Source: Saccharibacillus brassicae
GTDB lineage: Bacteria > Bacillota > Bacilli > Paenibacillales > Paenibacillaceae
Assembly: GCF_006542275.1 (NCBI RefSeq)
Contig: NZ_CP041217.1
Coordinates: forward strand, 4,652,501 to 4,716,500
Length of the DNA: 64,000 nt
Reading direction: 5' to 3'
Part shown: piece by piece, positions 1 through 8,247 of the stretch
How the letters are laid out: the number at the start of each line of letters is the position of its first letter
How positions within the stretch are numbered: position 1 is the first letter of the stretch
The notes under the pieces: model-generated
The model's database searches: none
What the model saw: only the letters and a program-made list of their open reading frames with translations
Told to the model about the DNA's origin: nothing
Made by a program: the position numbers and the translations under genes

Positions 1-127
1 CGACGAGATGAAGAAGATGATGAAGCAGCTCTCGGGCATGATGGATTCCAAGGGCGGCGGCAAGAACAACAAAGCCATGAAGCAGATGCAAAAAATGAGT
101 AAGGGCATGCGCTTCCCGTTCCGTTAA
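1..127 (+). CDS. ffh: Signal recognition particle protein Ffh, C-terminal end (partial)
   Basis: Only the last 41 codons lie in the window, read from base 2 to the TAA at 125-127. The peptide is rich in Met, Lys and Gln (repeated KKMMKQ, KQMQKM and KGM patterns) and ends in RFPFR. This is the tail of the methionine-rich M domain that binds SRP RNA and signal peptides. Placement directly before rpsP is the conserved ffh-rpsP-ylqC-rimM-trmD order of Firmicutes. Identification rests on this tail plus synteny, so it is strong but not independent of context. Confidence 0.85.
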   Translation, partial: DEMKKMMKQLSGMMDSKGGGKNNKAMKQMQKMSKGMRFPFR

Positions 128-191
128 GCCGGAAGTGAAGCGATTAGGATAAAGCCTTAAAGCAGTTTATTTCTTGAAGGAGGTGATTTTC

Positions 192-464
192 GTGGCAACT
201 CGCATTCGTCTGAAGCGTATGGGCGCTCATAAAGCTCCTTTCTATCGTATCGTGGTATCGGATTCCCGTTCCCCGCGTGATGGACGCTTTATCGAGGAGA
301 TTGGTTACTACAACCCGGTCGCAGAACCGCAAGTAGTAAGCATCAACGAAGAAAAAGCATTGGCATGGCTGCAAACCGGCGCACAAGCGTCCGATACAGT
401 TCGCAATCTGCTGAGCAAAGCCGGCATCATGAAGAAATTCCATGAAGCCAAACTGCAAAAATAA
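192..464 (+). CDS. rpsP: 30S ribosomal protein S16
   Basis: The 90-aa product begins (M)[20 protein letters not shown] and contains [19 protein letters not shown], the S16 signature. It is a small-subunit protein of the 5' domain of 16S rRNA. The start chosen is GTG at 192, preceded by a near-perfect Shine-Dalgarno (GGAGGTGA, 179-186). An ATG at 174 would add six residues not seen in the family and would lie upstream of this site. It is followed closely by khpA, so the two are probably co-transcribed. Confidence 0.97.
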   Translation: MATRIRLKRMGAHKAPFYRIVVSDSRSPRDGRFIEEIGYYNPVAEPQVVSINEEKALAWLQTGAQASDTVRNLLSKAGIMKKFHEAKLQK

Positions 465-487
465 GACAGTGACTCGGAGGGGTTGAC

Positions 488-718
488 GTGGAACAGTTAG
501 TAGCGGTCATCGCAAAAGCTCTGGTCGATCATCCGGAAGACGTCAAGGTCCGTACCGTAGAGAAAGAGTCCCTGGTCGTATACGAACTTTCCGTGCATCC
601 CGATGACGTAGGCAAGATCATCGGGAAGCAGGGACGTATCGCCAAGGCGCTGCGCACGGTCGTGACGTCGGCAGCAGTCAAGCTGGACAAGCGGGTTACC
701 GTGGATATCCAGTCTTAA
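488..718 (+). CDS. khpA: KH-domain RNA-binding protein KhpA (YlqC)
   Basis: The 76-aa protein starts with GTG (488) after CGGAGGGG. It is a single KH domain with the GxxG loop in IIGKQGRIAKAL (about residues 41-52). KhpA forms a complex with KhpB/Jag and binds many RNAs; it affects cell length and cell-wall synthesis in other Firmicutes. It sits between rpsP and rimM as in Bacillus. Two RNA hairpins follow the stop codon. Confidence 0.93.
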   Translation: MEQLVAVIAKALVDHPEDVKVRTVEKESLVVYELSVHPDDVGKIIGKQGRIAKALRTVVTSAAVKLDKRVTVDIQS

Positions 719-720
719 AG

Positions 721-756
721 GGAAAGTCCGGTGCGCGTGCGCATCGGCCGCTTTCC
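721..756 (+). other. Imperfect RNA hairpin after khpA
   Basis: GGAAAG (721-726) pairs with CTTTCC (751-756), and CCGGTGCGC pairs with GCGCATCGG inside it, with one wobble and small bulges. No T-run follows. It is the first of two consecutive stem-loops between khpA and rimM. Confidence 0.5.
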
Positions 757-770
757 GGTCTTAAAGATAT

Positions 771-812
771 ACGAAAAGGGGTTAGGAGGTTATCTTCCTA
801 GCCCCTTTTCGT
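771..812 (+). terminator. Long hairpin between khpA and rimM, possible terminator or processing site
   Basis: Bases 771-789 pair with 794-812 over 19 bp (two G-U wobbles) around a 4-nt loop; the arms read ACGAAAAGGGG and CCCCTTTTCGT at the base. There is no free poly-T after the stem, because the T-run is inside the 3' arm. Melting of the lower stem would expose TTTT after CCCC, so it could act as a terminator. An RNase III-type processing site is the alternative. A promoter-like sequence follows it. Confidence 0.5.
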
Positions 813-825
813 ACATGGTCAAGAC

Positions 826-855
826 TTCGGCATCCCCTGCCGCCTTATATATAAT
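826..855 (+). promoter_or_regulatory. Candidate promoter for rimM-trmD
   Basis: A perfect TATAAT lies at 850-855, 44 bp before the rimM start and just after the khpA-rimM hairpins. The best -35 (TTCGGC, 826-831) is poor, so this is a tentative SigA promoter. Confidence 0.4.
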
Positions 856-898
856 GAAGCAAAAATTTATCGAAGCAGCGAAAGGACGGAATTGGAAC

Positions 899-1432
899 AT
901 GAATTCGAATACCGAACCCCAGTTTTTGAGTGTAGGCAAAATCGCGAACACGCACGGCATACGCGGAGAATTAAAAATTTTTCCGTTTACCGATTTTCCC
1001 GAAGTTCGTTTCGCCGCGGGCAAGCGGCTGCTGTTGATCTCGCCGGAAGACGGTTCCAAGCTGCCGGTCAAAATTTTGTCGGCGCGCGAGCAAAAAAACG
1101 TGTATGTCGTCAAGCTGGACGGCTACGACAATATCAACCAGGTGGAAAAGTATAAAGGTTGGGACGTCAAAGTGCCAAAAGAAGAAGCGGTCGAAGAAGA
1201 AGAAAATGCGTATTACTTCCATGAAATTATGGGCTGCAAAGTGCTGACCGAACAAGGCGAAGAACTCGGCGTGATCATCGACATTTTGACGCCGGGCGCG
1301 AACGACGTCTGGGTCGTCAAAAGCGGCAGCGGCAAAGAACTGCTGATTCCTTATATCGAAAGCATCGTCAAAAGCGTCGATATCGCCGCCAAAACGGTCC
1401 GGATCGAAGTCATGGAAGGACTGCTCGACTGA
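899..1432 (+). CDS. rimM: 16S rRNA processing / 30S maturation factor RimM
   Basis: The 177-aa protein has the RimM N-terminal barrel ([21 protein letters not shown]) followed by a PRC-barrel-like domain ([19 protein letters not shown], then [13 protein letters not shown]). RimM assists maturation of the 30S head and binds S19. ATG 899 is chosen because the family begins just before the VGKI motif; the frame is open further upstream but would cover the hairpins and the promoter-like sequence. The TGA stop overlaps the trmD ATG by one base, indicating translational coupling. Confidence 0.95.
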   Translation: MNSNTEPQFLSVGKIANTHGIRGELKIFPFTDFPEVRFAAGKRLLLISPEDGSKLPVKILSAREQKNVYVVKLDGYDNINQVEKYKGWDVKVPKEEAVEEEENAYYFHEIMGCKVLTEQGEELGVIIDILTPGANDVWVVKSGSGKELLIPYIESIVKSVDIAAKTVRIEVMEGLLD

Positions 1433-2232
1433 TGCGCATCGACGTACTCACTTTATTCCCGGATATGTTCGAAGGCGTGTTCGGGGCCAGCATTCTCGGC
1501 AAAGCGAGAGACAAAGGCCTCGTCCGTTTGTCGGCCGTCAATTTCCGCGAGTATTCCACGAACAAGCACGGCCAGGTGGACGATACGCCTTACGGCGGAG
1601 GCGGAGGCATGGTGCTCAAGCCCGAGCCGATCTTTGCCGCTGTGGAAGACCTGCTCCGGCGCAAAGAAGCGGAAACTCCGCAAACGGAGGCAGCCGCCGA
1701 AGACGATACCGTTCCTACTCCGGCCCCGCCCCGCATCGTGCTGCTGTGCCCGCAGGGCGAGACGTTCACGCAGCGCAAAGCGGAAGAGTTTGCCCGGGAA
1801 GAACATCTTATTTTTATTTGCGGGCATTACGAAGGTTATGACGAGCGGATTCGGACCGGCCTCGTAACGGACGAGATTTCGATCGGCGATTACGTACTGA
1901 CGGGCGGCGAACTGCCGGCGATGGTCATGATCGACAGTACGGTGCGGCTGCTGCCGGGCGTGCTCGGCAACGAGAACAGCGCGGTCACGGATTCGTTCAG
2001 CACCGGCCTGCTGGAGTATCCGCATTACACCCGTCCGACCGAGTTCCGGGGCATGCAGGTACCGGACATTTTGCTGTCGGGGCATCATGCGAATATCGAG
2101 GCCTGGCGGCGGCGGGAATCGCTGCGCCGGACGCTGCAGCGCCGTCCCGAGCTGCTGGATCGGCTTGAGCTGAACAAGCAGGAGTCGAAATGGCTGGATG
2201 AGCTCAGACGCGAAGAAGAAGATCGCTTATAG
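1432..2232 (+). CDS. trmD: tRNA (guanine-N1-)-methyltransferase TrmD
   Basis: The 266-aa SPOUT enzyme makes m1G37 in tRNA from S-adenosylmethionine. The start [18 protein letters not shown], the [21 protein letters not shown] loop, the knot segments HYEGYDERI and [13 protein letters not shown], and the C-terminal [10 protein letters not shown] motif are all present. An Ala/Glu/Pro/Thr-rich insertion of about 20-25 residues (about residues 80-102) separates the first domain segment from [10 protein letters not shown]. That makes it longer than the usual 240-250 aa. It overlaps rimM by one base and is followed by a terminator. Confidence 0.97.
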   Translation: MRIDVLTLFPDMFEGVFGASILGKARDKGLVRLSAVNFREYSTNKHGQVDDTPYGGGGGMVLKPEPIFAAVEDLLRRKEAETPQTEAAAEDDTVPTPAPPRIVLLCPQGETFTQRKAEEFAREEHLIFICGHYEGYDERIRTGLVTDEISIGDYVLTGGELPAMVMIDSTVRLLPGVLGNENSAVTDSFSTGLLEYPHYTRPTEFRGMQVPDILLSGHHANIEAWRRRESLRRTLQRRPELLDRLELNKQESKWLDELRREEEDRL

Positions 2233-2278
2233 AAGAAAATCGCCTATAGAAAAAAATCGTTCGCGCCGCGAGGCGGGC

Positions 2279-2321
2279 AGAGCCCTGGAATGTCGTGGAG
2301 ACGAAATTCCAGGGCTTTTTC
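2279..2321 (+). terminator. Rho-independent terminator after trmD
   Basis: AGCCCTGGAAT (2281-2291) pairs with ATTCCAGGGCT (2306-2316) and is followed by a T-run (2316-2320). It closes the rpsP-trmD unit. Confidence 0.9.
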
Positions 2322-2470
2322 TCGTTTCGGCTGCTGCGGCAGATCCGCTTTTTTCTTTTTAAAAGAGAAAGACGGAGCGGGAAGGGACAGTTTGCGGACA
2401 AAAGGTTACATAGAGAAGAAGGACGTTGGAACGGCGCTCAAAGCGACGGATGGAAAAGGAGGCATGCAGG

Positions 2471-4891
2471 ATGGGAAAAAAAGATATGAAAAAAGGACTG
2501 CCGCTGCTGTTTGCGGTGCTGCTTCTGCTGCTGACGGCGCTGCCGGCAGCCGCTTCGGTCGCGCAACGCGAACTCGTGACGGACGAGGCGGGGTTATTTA
2601 CCGACAGCCAGATTCGGCAGATGGAGCAGGAACTCGGCAGCGGGACCTATAAAGTGTACGTGCTGACGGAGAGCGGTCTGGGCGAAAGCGACGCGGCCCG
2701 ATTGTCGCAGCGGACGTACGAAGAGTGGGGACTGAATCGGAATGAATTGCTGCTGCTGATCGTAACGAATCCCAATACGGTGCATCTGGAGCTGAACAAT
2801 ACGGCGCTCGGCCGCGCGGATCGGATTATCGAGCGGGCTTTTTTGCCGGCGGCAAACGAAGACGGACCGGCCGCGGGCGCGCTTGCTGTCGGCGGGTACG
2901 TAAACGGAAGCGGGGCATCAGCCAACGGTTTGTCGTCGGGCGGCGGACTGTTCGCCGGAGGCGGCTGGCTGTACGTCATTCTGGCGCTCGGCGTGCTTGG
3001 CGTGGCGCTGTACGTGCCGATCAGTATGTTCCGCGCCGCTTCCCGCGTGAAGAAGCGGGCGCAGGAGTTGAAAAACCGGCAGCAAGCCGCTTCCGCCAAA
3101 GTGGACGGGATCATGGTGTCGGAGCTGTTTCGCGAGGTGGAGATGGGCTTCGTGCAGGGGCAGACGCTCAAGGAAGCCGAAGCGATCAGCCGCGAAGCGG
3201 TCGACCTGCATCAAGCGGGCGGCGAGCTGGCTTCGCGCCTTGAAGCTTTCCGTCCCGGCCCGTTCGCTTCCGGCGCCCAGCGCAAACAGCTCGACGCGCT
3301 GAGCAGCGAAGTGGAAGGCTGGGACAGCCGGATCGGGACGCTGTATGAGCGGTATGAGCAGGTATCCGCAAGCTTTGCCGAAGTGCGGCGCCGGGTAAGC
3401 GAAGGGCGGACTCTTGCGGCGGAGACGAAGAACAAGCTGGATCGGCTGCGCGGCGAAACGGGCTATCCGCTCGATGCGCTGCAGCGCGAATTCGACGCGG
3501 CGTCGGCGCTGCTGGAACGCGCGGACGGGCTGGACGAGTTCGACGTCATGCAGGCGGCCGCTCCGGCCGAGCAGGCGCTCGCAAGATTGGGCGACATTGC
3601 GGAGCATGTCGACGCGCTCGGCGGTCTGGCGGCCGAAGCCGCGCAGTGGCCCGGCCGGATCGTGCAGGCCGAGCGCGAGCTGCGTCCCGTCGTGGAACGC
3701 GAAGCGCTGATGCTGACCGAAGAAGACCCGTTTCGGTTGCTGAGCGAAGCGGGCGTGCAGACGCAGCGGCTGGACGGTCTGATCCGCGGCGGCGACGTGC
3801 CGGAAGCAAGAGCCTGCTCGGCCGGTATCGCCGCGCTGATTGCCGAAGCGAAAGATATCGTGCGCCGGCGCCTGGACAGCCGCTCTTCGTCGGCCCAATC
3901 GCTGCGGGACGCGGAGACGCTGCTGCGCGAGATCGAAGAGTTCGGTCCGCGTTACGAGAGTGAATGGAACGAACTGCGCGCAAGCTATGCCGAGTCGCAT
4001 CTGGGTGAACAGCGCGCGCGGCAGGAAGAGATCGGCCAAGCCGAAGACGAGATTCGCCGGCTGCTGCCGGAGATCCGCTCCGCGCTTAATCCCCAGGTGC
4101 AGTATTACAAGGCGGCACGGGAGAAAAGCGACCGGGCGGACGAACTGGCGGCGCGCGCGCGGGAAGCCATGCGCGAAGCGCTGGGGTATGCCGATCAGCT
4201 GGCCGGACAGCGCCGTTCGGCGGAGCAGCGCCTGGAAGGGGCTCGCAGTGTTTTCCGTCAGGCGGGCGGGACTTACCGGGCGATGAATATGCGGATGCCG
4301 GAGTACGACCGGGCGCTGCAAGCGGCGGAGACGGACAGCGAAGCCGCCGCTTCGGCGCTGCGGAGCCAGCCGGTCGACCTGCTGCGCGCGGAGCCGCTGC
4401 TTGCGGCGTACGAGCGCGGCGCGGCCGATTTTGCGGGGCATATCCGCGAACTTCAGCAGAAGCGCGACGAAGCAATGACGCAGCTGGAGCGGCTGAACAG
4501 CGATTTCCTCGGCCGGGAGCCCGGTTATCGGCTTCACCTGCAGACGCGTCCTTATGCCGCGCGGTACGGGGAATTCGAAGCCGAAGCCCGTCGGCTGATC
4601 GCGGCCGGCCGCTTCGACGAAGCGCTGGCGCAGGCGGCGTACGGACGCCAGGTGCTGGACGAAATGGAGCGCGACTACCGCCTGGCCGTCCAGCGAGCCA
4701 ACAACAACCGCCGCGGAGGCGGGGGATTCGGCGGAGGCTTCGGAGGCGGATTCGGGGGCCCGGGCAATCGTCCGGGCGGCGGCCGTTCATCCGGAGGTTC
4801 GAGTTGGGGCGGTAGCGGCCGCTCCAGCGGTTCGTCTTCCTGGGGCAAAGGCGGGGGAAGCGGCCGTTCGTCCGGTTCTTCCAAATGGTAA
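2471..4891 (+). CDS. TPM-domain (YgcG-like) membrane protein with long coiled-coil region and Gly/Ser tail
   Basis: The 806-aa product starts at ATG 2471 after AAAGGAGG (2455-2462); ATGs at 2426 and 2450 precede that site. It has a signal peptide or anchor (KKGLPLLFAVLLLLLTALPAAAS, cut likely near residue 28). An extracytoplasmic TPM/YgcG domain follows (about 30-145: VTDEAGLFTD, YKVYVLTESGLGE, then ELLLLIVTNPN). Next are a Gly/Ser linker, one membrane helix (WLYVILALGVLGVALYVPI, about 165-185), and about 550 residues rich in Ala, Arg, Glu and Leu that look helical. The tail is low-complexity with RSSGSS-type repeats. Function is unknown; TPM proteins are linked to envelope or membrane-complex quality control. 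B. subtilis has no gene here between trmD and rplS. A terminator before it and a promoter after it suggest its own unit. Confidence 0.8.
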   Translation: MGKKDMKKGLPLLFAVLLLLLTALPAAASVAQRELVTDEAGLFTDSQIRQMEQELGSGTYKVYVLTESGLGESDAARLSQRTYEEWGLNRNELLLLIVTNPNTVHLELNNTALGRADRIIERAFLPAANEDGPAAGALAVGGYVNGSGASANGLSSGGGLFAGGGWLYVILALGVLGVALYVPISMFRAASRVKKRAQELKNRQQAASAKVDGIMVSELFREVEMGFVQGQTLKEAEAISREAVDLHQAGGELASRLEAFRPGPFASGAQRKQLDALSSEVEGWDSRIGTLYERYEQVSASFAEVRRRVSEGRTLAAETKNKLDRLRGETGYPLDALQREFDAASALLERADGLDEFDVMQAAAPAEQALARLGDIAEHVDALGGLAAEAAQWPGRIVQAERELRPVVEREALMLTEEDPFRLLSEAGVQTQRLDGLIRGGDVPEARACSAGIAALIAEAKDIVRRRLDSRSSSAQSLRDAETLLREIEEFGPRYESEWNELRASYAESHLGEQRARQEEIGQAEDEIRRLLPEIRSALNPQVQYYKAAREKSDRADELAARAREAMREALGYADQLAGQRRSAEQRLEGARSVFRQAGGTYRAMNMRMPEYDRALQAAETDSEAAASALRSQPVDLLRAEPLLAAYERGAADFAGHIRELQQKRDEAMTQLERLNSDFLGREPGYRLHLQTRPYAARYGEFEAEARRLIAAGRFDEALAQAAYGRQVLDEMERDYRLAVQRANNNRRGGGGFGGGFGGGFGGPGNRPGGGRSSGGSSWGGSGRSSGSSSWGKGGGSGRSSGSSKW

Positions 4892-4967
4892 AAAGCCCGG
4901 ATTCCGCGGGGTAGAAGCGAGTCTGGAAAATAAATAGGGCGCGGCGGAGAAAATTTGTGAGAATGTC

Positions 4968-4997
4968 TTGCCTTTTTGTGAAGTTTCATGATAAAAT
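4968..4997 (+). promoter_or_regulatory. SigA-type promoter for rplS
   Basis: TTGCCT (4968-4973) and TAAAAT (4992-4997) are separated by 18 bp, about 100 bp before the rplS start and downstream of the TPM-domain gene. Confidence 0.6.
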
Positions 4998-5002
4998 CAA
5001 TC

Positions 5003-5095
5003 CGTTGTGTAATCTTGCGGTCCTCTGCGAATGATGAGGCGGAATTTATTTCCGAAGAAGACGTACGAACGCATGTGTGGAAGGAGGAAACAAAC
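5003..5095 (+). promoter_or_regulatory. rplS 5' leader, possible L19 autoregulatory leader
   Basis: About 90 nt of untranslated RNA separate the predicted promoter from the rplS ATG. It can form a small hairpin (TCCTC with GAGGC, about 5021-5041) and ends in GCATGTGTGGAAGGAGG, which includes the ribosome binding site. Firmicute rplS genes often have an L19-responsive leader. The length and position fit, but I cannot confirm the consensus structure. Confidence 0.3.
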
Positions 5096-5440
5096 ATGAA
5101 TTTGCTTCAAACTCTTACTCAGGAACAACTGCGTACAGACATTCCAAGCTTCCGTCCTGGCGACACTTTGAAAGTGCACGTTAAGGTTATCGAGGGAACT
5201 CGCGAACGTATCCAGTTGTTTGAAGGTGTTGTGATCAAGCGCAAAGGTGGCGGCATTGCCGAAACTTTCACGGTTCGTAAGATCTCTTACGGCGTGGGCG
5301 TGGAAAGAACTTTCCCGATCAACTCGCCAAAACTCGACAAAATCGAAGTCGTGCGTTACGGTAAAGTCCGTCGTGCGAAACTGTACTACCTGCGCGATCT
5401 GCGCGGTAAAGCAGCCAGAATTAAAGAAGTTCGCCGTTAA
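5096..5440 (+). CDS. rplS: 50S ribosomal protein L19
   Basis: The 114-aa protein has the L19 core: [36 protein letters not shown] and [40 protein letters not shown]19 lies at the 30S-50S interface. The start is ATG 5096 after AAGGAGG (5081-5087). The frame is open upstream to 4988 but that overlaps the promoter and leader. It ends in its own terminator, so it appears to be a monocistronic unit. Confidence 0.97.
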   Translation: MNLLQTLTQEQLRTDIPSFRPGDTLKVHVKVIEGTRERIQLFEGVVIKRKGGGIAETFTVRKISYGVGVERTFPINSPKLDKIEVVRYGKVRRAKLYYLRDLRGKAARIKEVRR

Positions 5441-5469
5441 TTTTCTTTCGGGAAAACAAACGGGCGAAA

Positions 5470-5506
5470 ATGGGGAGCTTGGAAACAAGCTCCTTTCGTT
5501 TTATTC
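5470..5506 (+). terminator. Rho-independent terminator after rplS
   Basis: GGAGCTTG (5474-5481) pairs with CAAGCTCC (5486-5493) around GAAA, then a T-rich stretch from 5494. Confidence 0.88.
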
Positions 5507-5627
5507 TCATAACGGTTAAGAATATGAGCATTTCTCAAAACCGGAAGGCCGCGAAGCTTTTTTCACGGTCGGACGTTTTTGCAAAATGCTGATGTTCGGA
5601 TATCACTCGTAAGGAGAGGGCAAGCTA

Positions 5628-6254
5628 ATGGAAGAGAACGTGAACCATCCCGCGCAGAGATCGGAAGACGCGCCTAAAAATCCGAAAAACAAAGTCAAAA
5701 GCGAGACCCTTGAATGGATTAAGGCAATCGCGATCGCGCTGGTACTCGTTTTTGTGATTCGCTGGCTGTTGTTCGCGCCTTACATGGTCGACGGAGAATC
5801 GATGCACCCGAATTTCCAGGACGGCGAACGCGTAATCGTCAACAAGATTTTGTACGATATCCGCGCCCCGCACAAAGACGAAGTCATCGTGTTCAAAGTG
5901 CCTTCCGAAGACAACAAAGAATTTATCAAGCGCGTTATCGCGCTGCCGGGAGATACGGTTAAGGTCGAAGGCGACGACGTTATGGTTAACGGCAAGCTGA
6001 TCGAAGAACCTTATATCCAGGGCGTGCTCGACGAAGCCCACAACAACGGCGAGACGTACAACAACAATACCAATTTCCCGAACCCGAACTTCCCGGACGG
6101 AACCGTTCCCGCGGACCATGTGTTCGTCATGGGCGACAACCGTCCCAACAGCAAAGACAGCCGGATGATCGGGTACGTGCCGTTCAGCGACATTACCGGC
6201 CGCGCCGATCTGGTGTTCTGGCCGTTCAGCGATCTGCATATCGTCAATCATTAA
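5628..6254 (+). CDS. lepB: Type I signal peptidase
   Basis: The 208-aa membrane peptidase removes signal peptides from secreted preproteins. One N-terminal membrane segment (IKAIAIALVLVFVIRWLLF, about 31-49) precedes the catalytic box VDGESMHP (Ser58) and box KRVIALPGD with the general base Lys101. The late boxes VFVMGDNRPNSKDSR and IGYV are present. It follows AAGGAGAGGG. A very weak promoter (TTGCAA 5579, TATCAC 5601) is possible. Order rplS-lepB-rbgA-rnhB matches Bacillus, where the lepB-type gene here is sipS-like. Confidence 0.95.
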   Translation: MEENVNHPAQRSEDAPKNPKNKVKSETLEWIKAIAIALVLVFVIRWLLFAPYMVDGESMHPNFQDGERVIVNKILYDIRAPHKDEVIVFKVPSEDNKEFIKRVIALPGDTVKVEGDDVMVNGKLIEEPYIQGVLDEAHNNGETYNNNTNFPNPNFPDGTVPADHVFVMGDNRPNSKDSRMIGYVPFSDITGRADLVFWPFSDLHIVNH

Positions 6255-6344
6255 CCGCCGTTTGCCGCAAGAAGGCAAGCGGAGCATGACCGGCCGTCGC
6301 GCGGGCAGTTGGCGCAAAGCCGTTAAGAGAGGTGACTCACCGTT

Positions 6345-7208
6345 ATGACAATTCAATGGTTTCCCGGTCATATGACCCGGGCGCGCAGACAGATCGAAGC
6401 GAAGCTGAGCCTGATCGATCTTGCGATCGAACTGCTCGACGCACGCCTTCCGCTGTCCAGCCGCAACCCGATGATCGGCGACATTCTAAGAGACAAACCC
6501 CGTCTGATCCTGCTCAACAAATCGGATCTGGCGGACCCCGAGATGACGAAGAAATGGATCGACTATTTCCGCAGCGAAGGCCATACGGCGATTGAGACCG
6601 ATTCGTCGGGCGGTCGCGGCATGAAAGAAATTTCGATTCAGGCCAAAGCGCTGCTGCAGGAAAAGATTGATCGCCAGATTTCCAAAGGCATGAATCCCCG
6701 GGCCGTGCGCGCTTTGATCGTCGGCATTCCGAACGTCGGCAAGTCGACGCTGATCAACCGGCTGGCCGGCAAAAGTATCGCCGAAACGGGAGACCGTCCG
6801 GGCGTGACCAAAGGCCAACAGTGGATCAAGGTCGGCAAAGAAATGGAACTGCTCGATACGCCGGGTATTCTGTGGCCGAAGTTCGAAGATCAGAACGTCG
6901 GCATGAAGCTCGCGGTTACCGGAGCGATCAAGGAAGACGTGCTGAACGTGGAAGAGATTACGTTTTTCGCGGTCAAGTATTTTGCGGAGCATTACTGGCA
7001 TCGGTTGTCCGAGCGCTTTGATCTCGGCGAACGTCCCGACGCGTTCGACGACGCGGACGAAATCGTACGCATCATGGAAGTGGTCGGACGCAAACGCGGC
7101 TGCCTCATGAGCGGCGGACGCGTCGATCTGCAAAAAGCGTCCATTTTGTTCCTCAGAGAACTGCGTGCCGGAAAAATGGGCCGCTTCTCGCTGGAAGAAC
7201 CTTTCTAA
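6345..7208 (+). CDS. rbgA: Ribosome biogenesis GTPase RbgA (YlqF)
   Basis: The 287-aa GTPase drives a late step of 50S assembly. It shows the circular permutation of this family: G4 (NKSD, 58-61) comes before G1 (GIPNVGKS, 127-134), then G2 (T155 in RPGVTKG) and G3 (DTPG, 171-174). It starts MTIQWFPGHMTRA, typical of YlqF. The C-terminal helical part includes RGCLMSGGRVDLQKA. It lies 90 bp after lepB, with an AGAGGTGA ribosome binding site. Confidence 0.96.
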   Translation: MTIQWFPGHMTRARRQIEAKLSLIDLAIELLDARLPLSSRNPMIGDILRDKPRLILLNKSDLADPEMTKKWIDYFRSEGHTAIETDSSGGRGMKEISIQAKALLQEKIDRQISKGMNPRAVRALIVGIPNVGKSTLINRLAGKSIAETGDRPGVTKGQQWIKVGKEMELLDTPGILWPKFEDQNVGMKLAVTGAIKEDVLNVEEITFFAVKYFAEHYWHRLSERFDLGERPDAFDDADEIVRIMEVVGRKRGCLMSGGRVDLQKASILFLRELRAGKMGRFSLEEPF

Positions 7209-7413
7209 CAAACGCAAGGAAACGCGGGTGCGCGCAAGCGGCCAATTAGCAGAAGCAACAAGCCAGCCGCCGCGCACACCGCGCGGGAGAAGATCGCTGA
7301 ACGAGACGTATGGACCGCGCTTGACGGAAGCTTGCATGACGAGCAGCCGGAGCGGTGCATGAGCCGCGTTCCGCGATCTTTTTTTGCATGGACGGTAAGA
7401 TCGGGAACGAGCG

Positions 7414-7442
7414 TCAACAGATCCGTGAAAATCGGTTAAAAT
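7414..7442 (+). promoter_or_regulatory. Candidate promoter for rnhB
   Basis: TCAACA (7414-7419) and TAAAAT (7437-7442) are spaced by 17 bp and lie 26 bp before the rnhB start, at the end of a 259-bp gap (7209-7467) with no other convincing feature. Confidence 0.4.
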
Positions 7443-7467
7443 AAAACAAAGAACGGGGGAACGCAGA

Positions 7468-8115
7468 ATGCCGAAAGAGAAAAAAGCAAAAGTGGAGATC
7501 GATCGCCTGCTGCTGGAAAAAGAATGGTGGACGGAAGGATACGAACGTATCGCCGGCGTCGACGAAGTCGGCCGGGGCTGCATGTTCGGCGACGTGGTCG
7601 CGGCCGCGGTCATTCTTCCGGCAGGGCTCAAGATCGACGGGATCGACGATTCCAAAAAGCTGTCCGAGAAAAAACGCGACGAGCTGTACGACATCATTAT
7701 GCAGGAAGCGGTCGCCGTCGGAGTGGGCCGTGTCGACGCGGAGACGATCGACCGGATCAATATCAGACAGGCTTCGCGCCTGGCGATGAAAATGGCTGTC
7801 GAAGCGCTGCCGGAGCAGGCGGATGCCCTGTTGGTCGATGCGGAGAACATTCAGGTGGAACTGCCGCAGCGCGCTATTATCAAAGGCGACTCGCTGAGTC
7901 AGAGCATCGGAGCGGCTTCGATCGTGGCCAAGGTGACGCGGGACCGGCTGTGCGCCGGAGAATGGGAACGCGATTATCCCGGTTACGGGATTGCCGTGCA
8001 CAAAGGGTACGGAACGGCCGTGCACCGCGAAAAGATTTTGGAGCTGGGCATCAGTCCGCTGCACCGGCACAGCTTTTTGGTCAAAATGAAAGCGGAATAC
8101 GAGCAGCTGCGTTAG
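7468..8115 (+). CDS. rnhB: Ribonuclease HII
   Basis: The 215-aa nuclease cuts RNA in RNA-DNA hybrids and removes misincorporated ribonucleotides. The family motifs are visible: GVDEVGRG (Asp32, Glu33), LLVDAE (Asp124), IIKGDSLSQSIGAASIVAKVTRD (Asp141), and HKGYGTAVH near the C terminus. ATG 7468 follows GGGGGA. It is followed by ylqG and ylqH, the same order as in B. subtilis. Confidence 0.96.
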   Translation: MPKEKKAKVEIDRLLLEKEWWTEGYERIAGVDEVGRGCMFGDVVAAAVILPAGLKIDGIDDSKKLSEKKRDELYDIIMQEAVAVGVGRVDAETIDRINIRQASRLAMKMAVEALPEQADALLVDAENIQVELPQRAIIKGDSLSQSIGAASIVAKVTRDRLCAGEWERDYPGYGIAVHKGYGTAVHREKILELGISPLHRHSFLVKMKAEYEQLR

Positions 8116-8247
8116 AAAAAGACGACGAAAAACGCGATATTGCCGGTAGGCGGTTCTTATTGCCGGCGTCCTTTTGTCCGATATACCGGATAGAAGGTCT
8201 GGCCTCGTCTGAGGTCAAGCCAAATTCAGGAAAGCGGGGTGAGCGGG

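Noticed and set aside
2918-4537. A 539-codon minus-strand frame opposite the TPM-domain gene.
   Set aside because: The + strand gene has a signal peptide, a domain and a ribosome binding site; the minus frame is a compositional shadow.
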